A stretch of 8,289 nucleotides of DNA, taken from contig JBGSQC010000229.1 of NCBI GenBank assembly GCA_041738295.1, positions 1-8,289 on the forward strand, given 5' to 3'. Every line of letters starts with the position of its first letter. Position 1 is the first letter of the stretch. The translations under genes and the position numbers were made by a program. Below, piece by piece: positions 1-5,833 of this stretch. The notes beneath the pieces were generated by a model. The model was not told where the DNA came from. It searched no databases and was given only the letters and a program-made list of their open reading frames with translations. The stretch is from Zhengella sp041738295 (GTDB taxonomy: Bacteria; Pseudomonadota; Alphaproteobacteria; Rhizobiales; Rhizobiaceae).

Positions 1-374
1 TCGAAGGCGTTGGAGACTGGGACCCGATTGCCGATGCGCTGATGGCCGATGATCCCGCTTCTGTCACCCATCCGCGAGGCAAGGCCTTCCGCGTCTTCGC
101 TGACCAGACGAAAAGCGACCGCAAGGCGCTGGCAGCCTGCATTGCCAGCTCGCGCGACCTGGTGAGCGAGGCCGATGCTGCGTCCATCACGCAGCCGGTC
201 CTGGTCGCCGTCGGCACCACCGATGACATTGCCGGCTCGGCCCAAAAGCTGGCTAAGCTGCTGCCGCATGGCGAGGCCTTCGACATTGAGGGGCGCGACC
301 ACATGCTGGCAGTTGGCGACCGCACCTTCAAGAAGCGCGCGCTACACTTCCTTTCGGAGCATCCCCTGACATGA
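1..374 (+). CDS. alpha/beta hydrolase, C-terminal part (5' end outside window)
   Basis: An open frame enters from the left edge (first full codon at position 3) and ends with TGA at 372-374. The visible 123 residues look like the second half of an alpha/beta-hydrolase fold protein: a cap-like helical part, then a strand reading VLVAVGTTDD, whose Asp is the usual acid of the triad, and near the end GRDHMLAVGD, whose His (codon 300-302) is the expected catalytic base. The nucleophile serine lies outside the window. The gene shares an ATGA overlap with the next hydrolase gene, so the two are probably translated as one operon. The substrate cannot be read from the sequence; hydrolases of this type are usually annotated only as alpha/beta hydrolase. 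The fold call is firm, the function open. Confidence 0.85.
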   Translation, partial: EGVGDWDPIADALMADDPASVTHPRGKAFRVFADQTKSDRKALAACIASSRDLVSEADAASITQPVLVAVGTTDDIAGSAQKLAKLLPHGEAFDIEGRDHMLAVGDRTFKKRALHFLSEHPLT

Positions 375-1246
375 GCCGCAAACCGCTGGAGCTGACCGGT
401 GCCGAGGGCAACCGCCTTGCCGCTGAAATCTGGGGCGAGGCCGGTCACCCGGTTATCCTTTTGCATGGTGGCGGCCAGACCCGCCATGCCTGGGAAAAGA
501 CCGCCCGCACACTGGCCGCCCGTGGCATGCGCGCCATCGCGGTGGACATGCGTGGCCATGGCGACAGCGACTGGGTGGCAACCGGCCACTATCGCTTTTC
601 TGATTATGGACGTGACGCCCATGCGCTGGTGACCCAGGTGACAGAGCGCTTCGGCGAACGTCCGTCCGGTGTCGGTGCCTCGCTCGGCGGCCTGTCCTTC
701 CTGACAGCGGAGATCAACATCGCCCCGGAACTGACCTCGCTGGTGCTGGTCGATATTGTGCCGCGCATGAACCCTGATGGCGTGGCCCGCATCACCGGCT
801 TCATGCAAGCCAAAATGGCCGAGGGCTTTGCCTCGCTGGAAGAGGCCGCTGACGCCATTGCCGCCTATCTGCCGCATCGAAAGCGCCCGAAATCGCTCGA
901 CGGCCTGTCCAAGAACCTGCGCAAGGGCGCTGACGGCCGCTACCGCTGGCATTGGGACCCCAATTTCGCTGCCGGTGAATATGGCATCGACAATGGCGCC
1001 GAGGCCCACATGGTGGCCCTTGATGCCAATCTCGACCGGCTGGAACTGCCGGTGCTGCTAGTGCGCGGCATGCAGTCTGAACTGGTGGGCGAGGAGATTG
1101 CCCGTGACACCGTCTCGCGCATCCCGAATGGCGAGTATGCCGATGTCGGCGGGGCAGGGCACATGGTGGCCGGCGACCGCAATGACGTGTTCTGCGATGC
1201 GATCCTGGCCTTCCTGACGCGGGTAGAAAAGGTCGGCGCTGCCTGA
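371..1246 (+). CDS. alpha/beta hydrolase
   Basis: This 291-residue protein has a complete alpha/beta-hydrolase layout. An HGGG oxyanion-hole motif lies at residues 32-35, the strand and turn AVDMRGHGDS at 57-66, the nucleophile elbow GASLG with Ser104, a cap region at about 130-215, a late strand LLVRGMQSELV where Glu237 may take the acid position, and the base in GAGHMVAGD with His264. Length and motif spacing match bromoperoxidase or MenH-like hydrolases of about 270-300 residues. No signal peptide is seen, so it is probably cytoplasmic. The start ATG overlaps the stop of the preceding hydrolase gene (ATGA), with a GGAG about 11 bases upstream, which points to translational coupling. Substrate unknown; acyl-ester or thioester hydrolysis is only a guess from the fold and from the nearby crotonase gene, which is convergent and not in the same operon. 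Confidence 0.9.
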   Translation: MSRKPLELTGAEGNRLAAEIWGEAGHPVILLHGGGQTRHAWEKTARTLAARGMRAIAVDMRGHGDSDWVATGHYRFSDYGRDAHALVTQVTERFGERPSGVGASLGGLSFLTAEINIAPELTSLVLVDIVPRMNPDGVARITGFMQAKMAEGFASLEEAADAIAAYLPHRKRPKSLDGLSKNLRKGADGRYRWHWDPNFAAGEYGIDNGAEAHMVALDANLDRLELPVLLVRGMQSELVGEEIARDTVSRIPNGEYADVGGAGHMVAGDRNDVFCDAILAFLTRVEKVGAA

Positions 1247-1249
1247 CGC

Positions 1250-2041
1250 CTAGTGTCCTTCAAACCGCGCCGCGCGCTTTTCCTGGAAGGCGGCGCGGCC
1301 TTCGGCATAGTCGGCGCTGGTGAAAGTGGCATCGCCTGCCGCCTTTGCTGCCTCAAACAATCCGGTTCCATGAACGGTTGCGGCCCGGATGGCGAGCTTG
1401 GAAGCGCGAACCGACAAGGGGGCGTTCGCCGCAATGGCCTCAGCCATTGCCGTGGCGCGCGCATCAAGTGCTGCACGGTCAGCACACAGTTCGAGCAGGA
1501 AGCCGGATGCGAGCGCTGCAGCGGCATCAATGCGTCCCGCTGTATAAGTGAGGTAGCGAGCCATCTGCGGACCTGCTGCCGTCACGATGTCCGCCATCGC
1601 ATCGGCGGGATAGGCAAGCCCCAGCCGCCCGGCCGGCACTGCAAACTGGGCATCCGGGGTGGCGATGCGCAGGTCGCAGGCTGCCGCCAGACCGAAGCCA
1701 CCGCCAAAGCAAATGCCGGATATCGCGGCAAGCACCGGGAAGGGTGCTTCCCTCAGTGCCCTGAAGGCAGCGGAATTGGCAGCTTCGTAGGCGCGCGCGG
1801 TGTCTGCATCCTTGCGCACCGTGTCGAATTCGCCAATATTGGCGCCAGCGGAAAAATCGGATCCCGACCCCGACAGGATCAACGCCCGCACTGTCCCGGC
1901 CTTGCCCGCTTGCGTGACCAGACGTGCCAATTCTTCCCACATCGCCTGTGTCAGCGCGTTTTTCTTGGCCGGACGGTCGATGACAAGCCGGGCGACAAAG
2001 CCTTCCAGGGTGAATGACAATCCGTCGACGCCGCTTTTCAT
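1250..2041 (-). CDS. crotonase-family protein (enoyl-CoA hydratase/isomerase-like) lacking both catalytic glutamates
   Basis: A 263-residue crotonase-fold protein of normal family length. The CoA-binding and oxyanion-hole segments are clear: RPAKKNAL at about residues 23-30, FSAGANI at 63-69, and ISGICFGGGFGLAAACDLRIA at about 107-127. In rat enoyl-CoA hydratase the two catalytic glutamates sit in GGGCELA (E144) and QPE (E164). Here the matching places read GGGFGLA (Gly117) and VPA (Ala137), so classical hydration of enoyl-CoA is unlikely. A different acyl-CoA reaction such as isomerase or thioester hydrolase activity is possible but cannot be named. The start at 2041 has AGGAA about 8-10 bases upstream on the minus strand. 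The gene is divergent from cysE and ends 3 bp from the convergent hydrolase gene, leaving no room for a separate terminator. Confidence 0.88.
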   Translation of the reverse strand: MKSGVDGLSFTLEGFVARLVIDRPAKKNALTQAMWEELARLVTQAGKAGTVRALILSGSGSDFSAGANIGEFDTVRKDADTARAYEAANSAAFRALREAPFPVLAAISGICFGGGFGLAAACDLRIATPDAQFAVPAGRLGLAYPADAMADIVTAAGPQMARYLTYTAGRIDAAAALASGFLLELCADRAALDARATAMAEAIAANAPLSVRASKLAIRAATVHGTGLFEAAKAAGDATFTSADYAEGRAAFQEKRAARFEGH

Positions 2042-2093
2042 GGTCCGGTTCCTGCTTCAGATTTGTTTCACCGGCTTGTGAGAAGTTTGCGAT

Positions 2094-2121
2094 TTGAAAG
2101 CAAGCGTCTCTCGCCTACATT
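2094..2121 (+). promoter_or_regulatory. probable sigma-70 promoter of cysE
   Basis: TTGAAA at 2094-2099 (5 of 6 to the -35 consensus) and TACATT at 2116-2121 (4 of 6 to the -10 consensus) are 16 bp apart. A transcript would start near 2128, leaving a leader of about 23 bases with GAGGA at 2139-2143, 7 bases before the cysE ATG. It lies in the 109-bp gap between divergent genes. Confidence 0.55.
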
Positions 2122-2150
2122 AAGGCTCACGTCTAATCGAGGAACTGGCC

Positions 2151-2975
2151 ATGGCCATGCAGAACGCAAAGAGCTCCGGACGCCTTCAGCCGGTCGATCC
2201 CATCTGGTCTTCCGTGCGCGAGGAAGCACTCGCCGCAGTTGCCAATGACCCGCTGCTGGCAGCCTTTCTTTATTCCACCGTGTTGAACCATGAAACGCTG
2301 GAAGATGCCGTCATCCACCGCGTGGCGGAGCGGCTGGACCATCCCGATCTCGGCGCGGATCTCATCCGCCAGACCTTCGCGGTCATGCTGCGCGAGAACC
2401 CGGCCTTTTCCGAAAGCCTGCGTGTCGACATGCAGGCCTTCTTCGAGCGTGATCCAGCATGCAGCCGCTATATCCAGCCGCTGCTCTACTTCAAGGGCTT
2501 CCACGCCATCCAGACCCATCGCCTGGCGCATTGGCTGTGGAACAATGGCCGCGCCGATTTTGCGCTCTACCTGCAAAGCCGCTCGTCGTCCGTGTTCCAG
2601 ACCGATATCAACCCGGCGACGCGAATCGGCAAGGGCATCTTCCTTGACCACGCGACCGGCCTGGTCGTCGGTGAAACGGCTGTCATCGAGGACGACGTGT
2701 CGATCCTGCAAGGCGTGACGCTGGGCGGCACCGGCAAGGAAACCGGAGACCGGCACCCGAAAATCCGCCATGGCGTGCTGATCGGCGCAGGTGCCAAGGT
2801 GCTCGGCAACATCGAGATCGGCCATTGCGCCAAGATCGCGTCAGGCTCGGTGGTGCTGAATTCCGTTCCGCACAACAAGACGGTGGCAGGCGTTCCGGCC
2901 CGCATTGTCGGCGAAGCCGGATGCAGCGAGCCTTCGCGCGTCATGGATCAGCGGATCGCCGGCGACGAACACTGA
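2151..2975 (+). CDS. cysE: serine O-acetyltransferase
   Basis: Transfers an acetyl group from acetyl-CoA to L-serine, giving O-acetylserine, the direct precursor of cysteine; cytoplasmic. The 274-residue length is almost that of E. coli CysE (273). An N-terminal helical domain covers about residues 17-125 and ends in FHAIQTHRLAHWLW. A left-handed beta-helix of hexapeptide repeats follows at about 150-250. The catalytic pair is present: Asp152 in TDINPAT and His167 in LDHATG, matching Asp143 and His158 of E. coli. The acetyl-CoA region GVTLGGTGKETGDRHPKI is intact. The ATG at 2151 is preferred over the in-frame ATG two codons later because GAGGA sits 7 bases before it. The C-terminus ends in AGDEH, without the terminal isoleucine that E. 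coli CysE uses to dock into CysK. DUF3126 follows on the same strand. Confidence 0.96.
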   Translation: MAMQNAKSSGRLQPVDPIWSSVREEALAAVANDPLLAAFLYSTVLNHETLEDAVIHRVAERLDHPDLGADLIRQTFAVMLRENPAFSESLRVDMQAFFERDPACSRYIQPLLYFKGFHAIQTHRLAHWLWNNGRADFALYLQSRSSSVFQTDINPATRIGKGIFLDHATGLVVGETAVIEDDVSILQGVTLGGTGKETGDRHPKIRHGVLIGAGAKVLGNIEIGHCAKIASGSVVLNSVPHNKTVAGVPARIVGEAGCSEPSRVMDQRIAGDEH

Positions 2976-3006
2976 TTTTCCCTTGCCGATCAGATGATTG
3001 GGCAGG

Positions 3007-3031
3007 ATGCCGGATCGTCTGCGTCCGGCAT
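3007..3031 (+). terminator. hairpin after cysE, possible weak terminator
   Basis: ATGCCGGA (3007-3014) is an exact inverted match to TCCGGCAT (3024-3031), with a 9-base loop, 31 bp after the cysE stop. No run of T follows, so it may only be a processing or stability hairpin between cysE and the DUF3126 gene. Confidence 0.3.
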
Positions 3032-3132
3032 TGCGCGCTTGGGTCTTTACAGCCAAGGCGGCACCGTGCCAGAAGCGCGGCACTAAGGGGCGTGTCCGCG
3101 AGGGGCAGTCGCCAACCAACGGAGTGAATGCC

Positions 3133-3342
3133 TTGAAAGCTGATGAACTGAGAAAACTGGACGCCTTCTTCAAGAAGACCTTCATGAGCCCGGCGCTGCA
3201 GGTGAAGGCCCGTCCGCGCAAGGATGATTCCTGCGAGCTTTACATAGGCGAGGATTTCCTCGGCATCATCGATCGTATCGAGGATGAAGGCGAAGTGTCC
3301 TACAACCTCGCAATGGCGATTCTCGACATCGATCTGGAGTAA
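3133..3342 (+). CDS. DUF3126 family protein, TTG start
   Basis: A 69-residue cytoplasmic protein resembling the short, widely conserved alphaproteobacterial DUF3126 family. It starts KADELRKLDAFFKKTF, has a central basic stretch KARPRKDDS, then ELYIGEDFLGIIDRI, and ends YNLAMAILDIDLE. Function unknown. The open frame extends 45 codons upstream to 2998, but that extension (many Arg, Ala and Pro) does not look like the family and overlaps the cysE hairpin. The best start is TTG at 3133, 8 bases after GGAG (3121-3124), which gives the usual family length of about 70 residues. GTG at 3124 is a less well-supported alternative. It follows cysE by 157 bp on the same strand, an order I recall from other Hyphomicrobiales, but no function follows from that. 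Confidence 0.82.
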   Translation: MKADELRKLDAFFKKTFMSPALQVKARPRKDDSCELYIGEDFLGIIDRIEDEGEVSYNLAMAILDIDLE

Positions 3343-3362
3343 GCTGGCGATTCTGCCCCTTG

Positions 3363-3385
3363 GGCTGGCGGCATTGCCGCCGGCC
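3363..3385. terminator. GC-rich hairpin between convergent genes
   Basis: GGCTGGCGGC (3363-3372) and GCCGCCGGCC (3376-3385) pair over 10 bp with one G-U pair and a 3-base loop ATT. It fills most of the 54-bp gap between the convergent DUF3126 gene and the minus-strand gene ending at 3397. No T-run follows on either strand, so it may act as a bidirectional transcript barrier rather than a textbook intrinsic terminator. Confidence 0.4.
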
Positions 3386-3396
3386 TGTGGCGTGCC

Positions 3397-4125
3397 TCAG
3401 CGAGCCATCTGAAGATAGGCTGTCGCTACTGCCAGCACACTGGCATCCAGTTTCTGCCATTCGGCCAGAAGCTCCTTCGGAAACCGGTAGGTCAGCGAAA
3501 GATTGTCACCCACGTGAATGTCGCGTTCGCAAGGCGCAAGCGACCGGCTGGCTTCCTCGCCGGCCAGGCAGCGCGCCGCAAAGGGCTCGCTGGCTGCGCG
3601 CGGTGCAGTCACCAGCAGTTCATCGAGATAGCCGGACTGCTCCTTGAAGCCGTACATGGTGGTGCCGGCAGGGCCGGGAATGCCCGGCTCGGCAATCACC
3701 GAACTGTAGATCGGGCCGACGCGCCCCGACATGTCGCGTGACATGATCGAGCGTTCCAGCGTCAGGAAAATGATCTCGCGGCTGCCATTGGCATGGTTGA
3801 AGGCATCGGCAGTCTCCCGGCTGTAGCCCGTCATGTCGGGCCAATGCAGGTAGATTTCCACCCTGTTATGCTCGCCGCCTGCGCGCTGCTCCTCAAGCCG
3901 GAGTGCATTGGCCGGCACATGCAAAACATTGTTGCCGATGACGATTTCAGCAAGTTTGGTGGAATCGCTGTGCCCGCCAAGGGCCAGCGTTCGCCCAAAG
4001 AAGCGCCCGCCGACCAGGATGGCCGCTGACAGGATCACCATCACCAGCAAAGCCATGAAGATGCGCATCACAAAATGCGCGTCGAGCTGTTTGACGATAA
4101 AACTGCTGTCGGCCGTGGTGCTCAT
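3397..4125 (-). CDS. membrane-anchored protein of unknown function
   Basis: I do not recognise a named family. The 242-residue protein has a short cytoplasmic N-terminus, one clear membrane helix at about residues 21-43 (FMALLVMVILSAAILVGG core), and a soluble part that should lie in the periplasm. That part contains a YLHWPDMTGYS segment (92-102), a stretch of beta strands with IIFLTLERSIMSRDMSGRVG (118-137), a Gly/Pro-rich turn EPGIPGPAG, and two cysteines (Cys186 and Cys199) close enough for a disulphide. The tail near 222-242 is a helix. The frame is open back to 4188, but ATG at 4125 is preferred because AGGA lies 9 bases upstream and the extra 21 residues are cysteine-rich and unconvincing. 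It is divergent from the small membrane protein at 4239. It is probably a conserved hypothetical of the order. Confidence 0.85.
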   Translation of the reverse strand: MSTTADSSFIVKQLDAHFVMRIFMALLVMVILSAAILVGGRFFGRTLALGGHSDSTKLAEIVIGNNVLHVPANALRLEEQRAGGEHNRVEIYLHWPDMTGYSRETADAFNHANGSREIIFLTLERSIMSRDMSGRVGPIYSSVIAEPGIPGPAGTTMYGFKEQSGYLDELLVTAPRAASEPFAARCLAGEEASRSLAPCERDIHVGDNLSLTYRFPKELLAEWQKLDASVLAVATAYLQMAR

Positions 4126-4182
4126 TGCGCCCAGTCCTGAATTGTCTGCCCTGAAATGGCACAGCCCTGTCTGGCATGCCGA

Positions 4183-4210
4183 TTGCAAAGCTTGAACCAG
4201 CGCCTATTGT
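4183..4210 (+). promoter_or_regulatory. possible sigma-70 promoter for the membrane protein/carbonic anhydrase pair
   Basis: TTGCAA (4183-4188) and TATTGT (4205-4210), each 4 of 6 to consensus, are 16 bp apart. The predicted start near 4217 would give a leader of about 22 bases before ATG 4239, which also supports that start. Weak motif match, so tentative. Confidence 0.35.
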
Positions 4211-4238
4211 GGCCAGTCATGGTAAATGGTTCGTAAAG

Positions 4239-4556
4239 ATGTCCACAGTCCAGTTGTTCCTGTTTGCGTATCTGACGGGCCTCACCGTTGCGGGCCTGTT
4301 CGGCGCCATTGCCGAGGCGATTGTCCGCCGCCCGGTTGGCTTCAACGAGCCTTTCGTGCGCGAGGACCGGATTCTGGCATCGCTCGCCGTCACTGCTTGC
4401 GGCGGACCGGCCATGCTTCTCAACGATACATTGGTCGCCTGGAGGGCCGGTGCCTTTCCCTTTTCGGGACTGATCGGCGTTGCAGCACTCGCCAATGCCT
4501 GGGCGCTTGCCCTTGGCATCCTTGTGCTGGAGATCATTGCTGCTGTCCTGTGGTGA
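4239..4556 (+). CDS. small inner-membrane protein of unknown function
   Basis: A 105-residue, very hydrophobic protein. Three likely membrane helices lie at about residues 4-28, 44-64 and 74-104. A polar loop RRPVGFNEPFVREDR (30-44) joins the first two, and a short one around LVAWRAGAFPFSG joins the last two. It resembles short conserved membrane proteins of Hyphomicrobiales, possibly DUF6949, but I cannot confirm that label from sequence alone. The frame is open to 4176; ATG 4239 is chosen because it begins directly at the first membrane helix and fits the candidate promoter, though its Shine-Dalgarno is poor. The gamma carbonic anhydrase gene begins 47 bp downstream on the same strand, so the two may be co-transcribed. 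No evidence ties it to bicarbonate or CO2 transport beyond that neighbourhood. Confidence 0.8.
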   Translation: MSTVQLFLFAYLTGLTVAGLFGAIAEAIVRRPVGFNEPFVREDRILASLAVTACGGPAMLLNDTLVAWRAGAFPFSGLIGVAALANAWALALGILVLEIIAAVLW

Positions 4557-4562
4557 CCGGTT

Positions 4563-4590
4563 TCTGCTAGAGCAGATTTTCCGGAACCGG
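4563..4590. repeat. possible degenerate intergenic repeat remnant with small hairpin
   Basis: TCTGC (4563-4567) pairs with GCAGA (4572-4576) and is followed by TTTT, then CCGGAACCGG. The CTAGAGCA...TTTTCC...AACCGG order resembles, from memory, an abundant intergenic repeat of Mesorhizobium and relatives, here shortened. It may equally be chance or a weak hairpin between two co-directional genes. Confidence 0.25.
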
Positions 4591-4603
4591 CAGGAGAGAC
4601 CAG

Positions 4604-5131
4604 ATGCCCCTTTATGACCTGGAAGGCGCAAGCCCTGAGCATGTTGACAGCGCTTCCGTTTGGATAGCGCCCGACGCCCATGTGATCGGCAAGATCACCA
4701 TTGGCCGCGATGTCGGCATCTGGTTCGGCGCGGTTCTTCGCGGCGACAATGAGCGGATTACCATCGGTGACGGCACCAATGTGCAGGAGCACACGATGAT
4801 GCACACCGACATGGGGTTTCCGCTGACCATCGGGAAGGGGTGCACCATCGGCCATCGCGCGCTGCTTCATGGCTGCACCATTGGAGACAACAGCCTGATC
4901 GGAATGGGAGCCATCGTGCTGAACGGAGCGCGGATCGGCAACAATTGCCTGGTGGGTGCTGGTGCGCTGGTGACCGAAGGCAAGGAGTTTCCTGACAATT
5001 CGCTGATTGTCGGTTCTCCGGCACGCGCTGTGCGCACGCTCGATGACAAGGCGGTTGAAATGCTGAAGTGGTCGTCGCTCCACTATGTGGAGAACCAGCG
5101 CCGCTTTGCGAAATCGCTCAAGGCGATCTGA
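4604..5131 (+). CDS. gamma-class carbonic anhydrase family protein
   Basis: A 175-residue left-handed beta-helix protein of the gamma carbonic anhydrase (Cam/YrdA/PaaY) family, which forms trimers with a metal between subunits and interconverts CO2 and bicarbonate. Hexapeptide repeats run from about residue 25 to 140. The metal ligands are all visible: His67 in MMHTD, and His84 and His89 in GHRALLHGC, with the 5-residue spacing of His117 and His122 in Cam. Arg46 and Asp48 in LRGDNE and Gln61 in NVQEH match Cam Arg59, Asp61 and Gln75. The acidic loop carrying Cam's proton-shuttle glutamates is absent, as in the short bacterial homologues, so activity may be low or need testing. AGGAG at 4592-4596 lies 7 bases before the ATG. 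It probably shares a transcript with the upstream small membrane protein. Confidence 0.93.
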   Translation: MPLYDLEGASPEHVDSASVWIAPDAHVIGKITIGRDVGIWFGAVLRGDNERITIGDGTNVQEHTMMHTDMGFPLTIGKGCTIGHRALLHGCTIGDNSLIGMGAIVLNGARIGNNCLVGAGALVTEGKEFPDNSLIVGSPARAVRTLDDKAVEMLKWSSLHYVENQRRFAKSLKAI

Positions 5132-5149
5132 GCACTGCCTGAAAAGGGT

Positions 5150-5180
5150 GGAGCCAGCCCCGGGGACTGGGGCTGGCTCC
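5150..5180 (+). terminator. strong hairpin after the carbonic anhydrase gene
   Basis: GGAGCCAGCCCC (5150-5161) and GGGGCTGGCTCC (5169-5180) form a perfect 12-bp stem with a 7-base loop, 18 bp after the stop. There is no U-tract directly behind it, so it is not a textbook intrinsic terminator, but it is the strongest hairpin between the two convergent genes and may serve both strands. Confidence 0.6.
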
Positions 5181-5185
5181 TGGTA

Positions 5186-5227
5186 ACCCGGTCTTTGGGG
5201 ATGGGGAGTTGGGGGACTCGACCGGGT
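5186..5227 (+). other. inverted repeat enclosing G-rich loop (possible G-quadruplex)
   Basis: ACCCGGTC (5186-5193) pairs with GACCGGGT (5220-5227). The 26-base loop holds the G-tracts 5197-5200, 5203-5206 and 5211-5215, with GGG at 5224-5226 as a fourth tract across an 8-base gap. It sits just before the end of the minus-strand peptidase gene. Confidence 0.35.
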
Positions 5228-5233
5228 ATTCCT

Positions 5234-5833
5234 TTAGCGCTTGACCGAACCGACAACCGTCTGGCGATGATCATTGATCGTCACCCATTGCCCGGAATTG
5301 CGGGCTGATTGCCGCTTCAGGAAGCGGTATTCCGTTTCGTTCCAGGCAAGGACACGGCTCTCCAGATTGTCGAGCACGAAGTCGCCGAGATCCGTCGCCA
5401 TCGTCAGGACGGCATGGCCGTCGCCATTGGGCTGCAGCACGACCGTGATCAGCAGCGCCGAGGCTGGTACGCCAAGCGCCATCAGCTGGCGGCGCTTTTC
5501 CAGCACATAGTCCTCGCAATCGCCCTCGCCGTTGACCGGGAAGGACCAGAGTTCCTCGCGGCCCCACATCTGCTGGTCAGTGCGCGGACGCACCATCACG
5601 TTGACCGCGTCATTGATCTGGACGACGTTGCTCCAGAGCTTGCGGGAAAGCTTGACCCGCTCACCATTCGACTGCGCCGAGCATTCACCGCCATAAGTCT
5701 GGCAGAAATCATAGTGACCGATTGGCTGGGTGGTCAGCCCTGTGACTTTCATCGAGCTTCCGGCAAGGGCGGGTCCCACCGCGGCGCTTGCCATCATCGA
5801 CGCAAGAAGCACTATTGTTTTTTTCTTTTTCAT
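5234..5833 (-). CDS. transglutaminase-like cysteine peptidase, BTLCP family (LapG-like fold), secreted
   Basis: A 199-residue protein of the bacterial transglutaminase-like cysteine peptidase family (Peptidase C93, DUF920), to which the periplasmic protease LapG belongs. Residues 1-24 are a signal peptide: MKKKK, a hydrophobic core, then GPALAG. The catalytic triad is Cys106 in GEGDCEDY, His140 in GDGHAVL and Asp155 in FVLDNL. Asp105 and Glu107, flanking the cysteine, match the calcium ligands of LapG. The family-typical PIGHYDFC lies at 37-44. The ATG at 5833 is preferred over an ATG at 5887 because it has GGGGAG 6 bases upstream and starts directly at the signal peptide. LapG cleaves a surface adhesin under cyclic di-GMP control; whether this paralogue does so is unknown, and no LapD or adhesin gene is visible here. 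A tandem PilZ gene lies upstream on the same strand, separated by a terminator and an AT-rich region. Confidence 0.9.
   Translation of the reverse strand: MKKKKTIVLLASMMASAAVGPALAGSSMKVTGLTTQPIGHYDFCQTYGGECSAQSNGERVKLSRKLWSNVVQINDAVNVMVRPRTDQQMWGREELWSFPVNGEGDCEDYVLEKRRQLMALGVPASALLITVVLQPNGDGHAVLTMATDLGDFVLDNLESRVLAWNETEYRFLKRQSARNSGQWVTINDHRQTVVGSVKR

Noticed and set aside
940..1530. Minus-strand frame of 196 codons
   Set aside because: It spans the ends of two convergent, well-supported genes; no family features.
1253..2017. Plus-strand frame of 254 codons
   Set aside because: It is opposite the crotonase gene, whose motifs are unmistakable; the product is rich in Cys, Gly and Arg and matches nothing.
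2133..2825. Minus-strand frame of 230 codons
   Set aside because: It is antisense to cysE with its intact catalytic residues, and it runs across the cysE promoter gap without its own ribosome site.
4217..5083. Minus-strand frame of 288 codons
   Set aside because: It lies opposite the small membrane protein and the gamma carbonic anhydrase, both with clear family or membrane features, and its product is low-complexity without any motif. It is a shadow of GC-biased codons.
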